Assembly (NCBI GenBank): GCA_029261655.1
Contig: JAJDAY010000022.1
Coordinates: 124,001 to 188,000 of the forward strand
Direction: 5' to 3'
Length of the DNA stretch: 64,000 nt
Source of the DNA: Nitrospinaceae bacterium
Lineage (GTDB): Bacteria > Nitrospinota > Nitrospinia > Nitrospinales > VA-1
The position numbers were made by a program, and so were the translations under genes. This document shows positions 62,138-64,000 of this stretch, one piece after another (within the stretch, counting starts at the first letter, position 1; each line of letters opens with the position of its first letter). The notes under the pieces were generated by a model. It ran no database searches, was not told where the DNA came from, and saw only the letters and a list, made by a program, of their open reading frames with translations.

Positions 62138-63136
62138 GTGAACAAAAATACAAATTCAAATTCTACTAACTGCCTGCTCTGCGGTTCCAACAATTTAAAG
62201 CCCATTCAAAAGGACCTGCCTGCGGAAGACGGCTCCCTGTTTAACATTCTTGAATGTGTCTCCTGCCGCCTGGGAATGATAGACCCTATCTTACCTCTAA
62301 AAACCCTATCACGTTATTATCCAGAGGATTATTACTCCTATCAGGAGATGGCCGATCATCAGGAAGTAAATGGGAGTATGTATGAATGCATCGGTCGTTA
62401 TATTCGAGCTCACACTTATCAGGATCACTACCTGCCCATATCGAAAAAAAAAATGAACCTGTGGGACAAAATTTGCATGAAGGCCTCATCTCTTTTGGGT
62501 GGTTTCCGGTTTGGGTTCTCCCTGCCTCCTCAAAACGGAGGACAGATACTGGACGTTGGTTGCGGGGACGGGTTCTTCCTGCGCTCCGTCAAAGACATCG
62601 GATGGGAAGTCCACGGTGTAGAAATGAGCGAGGAAGCCGTCCACCGAGCTAAAAGCATGGGGGTGGAGCATGTGACTCGGGGAACCTTCGACGACGCTTC
62701 CTATCCGGATAGTTTTTTTGATGTTATCAGGTTTTGGAGCGTCCTCGAACATATTCATGATCCGGTAGACACTCTTGCTAAAGCCCGCCAGCTTTTAAAG
62801 CCAGGGGGCATTCTGGTGATTCAGGTTCCTAATTATCGGAGCACCGTCGCGCGTTGGTTTGGTAGCCGGTGGTGCGCCTGGGACGTCCCCCGTCACCTGT
62901 TTCATTTCAGTTCCAGGTCTCTCAAAACTCTTCTGGAGAAATCCTGTTTCCAGACAATCCGTTGGGGCACCTGCTCCGTGGGAACCTTGCCCACCTCTAT
63001 TTCCAGACACCCTGGGCTGATGCTGAGAATAACCGGGGTTTTCCTGGATAAAATTCTGGACTGGGGCAAGCAAGGCGATTGCCTCGTCGTATTTGCCACC
63101 CCTTCAGATAAAGACCTGTCCGTTGACATCAACTGA
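62138..63136 (+). CDS. SAM-dependent methyltransferase with N-terminal zinc-binding motif
   Basis: A 332-residue protein. The N-terminus has Cys12-x2-Cys15 and Cys40-x2-Cys43 (CLLCGS and CVSCRLG), a zinc ribbon seen in a group of sugar methyltransferases. The core contains ILDVGCGDGFFLRSV, GVEMSEEAVHRAKSMGVEHV, and FWSVLEHIHDPVDTLAKARQ, then LLKPGGILVIQVPNYRS. The start is GTG. Its substrate is unknown. It lies seven bases upstream of the third giant membrane protein gene, so the pair is probably cotranscribed. Confidence 0.85.
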   Translation: MNKNTNSNSTNCLLCGSNNLKPIQKDLPAEDGSLFNILECVSCRLGMIDPILPLKTLSRYYPEDYYSYQEMADHQEVNGSMYECIGRYIRAHTYQDHYLPISKKKMNLWDKICMKASSLLGGFRFGFSLPPQNGGQILDVGCGDGFFLRSVKDIGWEVHGVEMSEEAVHRAKSMGVEHVTRGTFDDASYPDSFFDVIRFWSVLEHIHDPVDTLAKARQLLKPGGILVIQVPNYRSTVARWFGSRWCAWDVPRHLFHFSSRSLKTLLEKSCFQTIRWGTCSVGTLPTSISRHPGLMLRITGVFLDKILDWGKQGDCLVVFATPSDKDLSVDIN

Positions 63137-63143
63137 ATCTATT

Positions 63144-64000
63144 ATGAATCAGGATCAAAGGATAAAAGAAAGTAAATTTCGTATCCCGGTTGAATGCGCC
63201 GTTCTTGTTATCGTTGGATTAGCTCCGGTCTTATGGTTTCAGGAAGGAAGCCTGTTGCTTGCAGAAGATTTCCACCTGCCAAAAACTTTCGAGGTATTGA
63301 AACGCTATTTTTACGCCTGGAATGATTCGATTAACCTGGGTTTCACCACTTTTGATTTCTTCCAGGCCATTCTTTTCTTTTTCTTACAAAGCCTGATTTC
63401 CGCGTTTGATTTTTCCCTCCATACCACACAAAAGCTATTGTTCATTTTCTGGTTCACGGCTCCCGGCCTGTCTTTTTATTATTTTCTCCATACAATTCTC
63501 CCACGACATATCCTTCATAACGGTGCCCTGGCGGGGTCCCTGTTTTACATGACAACCACGGCGCTAATTCCTATCTGGCAAGGCTTCAACATAGCAAACT
63601 TGACCGGTTACGTATTCGGACCTTTATTGTTGGCATTATTCATCCGGATGATGGATGGAAAGCTGGATTATCTTAAAGGGGCAGCCGCATTTGGCCTGAT
63701 GAGTTTCATAGCGAGTCCCGTTGGAACCAATGCTCCATTCCTTCTCGTTTTTTCAATTCCATTCATACTGTACTCCCTCTTCAAAGTTATCATTCCTCTA
63801 ATAGATAGAGAATACAGAATTGCATTGAACCTTCTGGTAAAATCGATGGGATTCGCATTCATATTCATTCTAGTCAATACGTTCTGGCTGATCCCCTTAT
63901 TCAATACGGTATTTACCACCGGTTCGGAAAACACCTCTCCATTCAGCCTCCAGACAGCTTCTAACTGGCTGGGCGGAGTTTCTCAACGAACCAGCCTTCT
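63144..64000 (+). CDS. Giant membrane protein, YfhO/AftD-like (paralogue 3, truncated by window)
   Basis: An ATG at 63144 opens a frame of at least 285 codons that runs off the window without a stop. The N-terminal helices carry the same landmarks as the two complete paralogues: YAWNDSINLGFT (against VWNEQVSVGT), FWFTAPGLSFYYF, IPIWQGFNIANLTGY (against IPMWIGFTIANLCAY), NTFWLIPLF and NWLGGVSQRTSL. This makes a third member of the family in 24 kb, directly after the zinc-ribbon methyltransferase gene. Its length and C-terminal module cannot be seen. Confidence 0.8.
   Translation, partial: MNQDQRIKESKFRIPVECAVLVIVGLAPVLWFQEGSLLLAEDFHLPKTFEVLKRYFYAWNDSINLGFTTFDFFQAILFFFLQSLISAFDFSLHTTQKLLFIFWFTAPGLSFYYFLHTILPRHILHNGALAGSLFYMTTTALIPIWQGFNIANLTGYVFGPLLLALFIRMMDGKLDYLKGAAAFGLMSFIASPVGTNAPFLLVFSIPFILYSLFKVIIPLIDREYRIALNLLVKSMGFAFIFILVNTFWLIPLFNTVFTTGSENTSPFSLQTASNWLGGVSQRTSL

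Overview
The window comes from a Gram-negative bacterium: it has an RND pump with a lipoprotein periplasmic adaptor, and long dTDP-sugar, GDP-sugar and undecaprenyl-phosphate sugar pathways. Many starts are TTG or GTG. The mix (antiporter-like complex-I subunits, large GT-C/TPR membrane proteins, radical SAM enzymes inside a glycan locus) would suit an environmental lineage such as Nitrospinota or a deltaproteobacterial-type group, but nothing here is a taxonomic marker, so this is only a guess.

Region 1 (1-4.5 kb): the end of an operon of three complex-I/Mrp-type proton-conducting subunits. The first is cut by the window edge, and the third has lost key charged residues. It is followed by a CBS-pair protein whose first codons are frameshifted and by an in-frame, internally deleted remnant of an MtfA-type zinc peptidase. 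A tRNA-Ala(GGC) with its own terminator on the minus strand separates this block from the rest.

Region 2 (4.9-16.4 kb): ordinary chromosomal genes. These are a DUF502 membrane protein, an RluA-type pseudouridine synthase, a membrane-anchored pentapeptide-repeat protein, an RND permease/adaptor pair, an RlmI-like methyltransferase, an acyl-CoA ligase-like enzyme, a TPR-SUMF1 protein and a small lysine-rich 57-residue ORF.

Region 3 (16.4-64 kb): a very long surface-glycan region. It has GT-C membrane proteins with TPR tails, many GT-A and GT-B glycosyltransferases, a WecA/MraY-type initiating transferase, rmlB-rmlA-rmlD (no rmlC), gmd (no fcl), several epimerases, a DegT aminotransferase, a GNAT enzyme, a NodU-type carbamoyltransferase, an AsnB-like amidotransferase, five methyltransferases, two radical SAM proteins and a flavin reductase-like protein. 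Three very large paralogous membrane proteins (about 1030-1056 residues, the third running off the window) share a YfhO-like C-terminal module. A 324-residue secreted protein is a stand-alone version of that module. No Wzx flippase, ABC exporter or clear Wzy is visible.

The glycan region is interrupted by a TIR-domain protein with an uncharacterised C-terminal part and by an orphan, possibly nuclease-like protein. Both look AT-richer than some neighbours. The best candidates for undescribed biology are the paralogous giant membrane proteins with their detached module, the TIR protein, and an attenuator-like leader in front of the first radical SAM gene.
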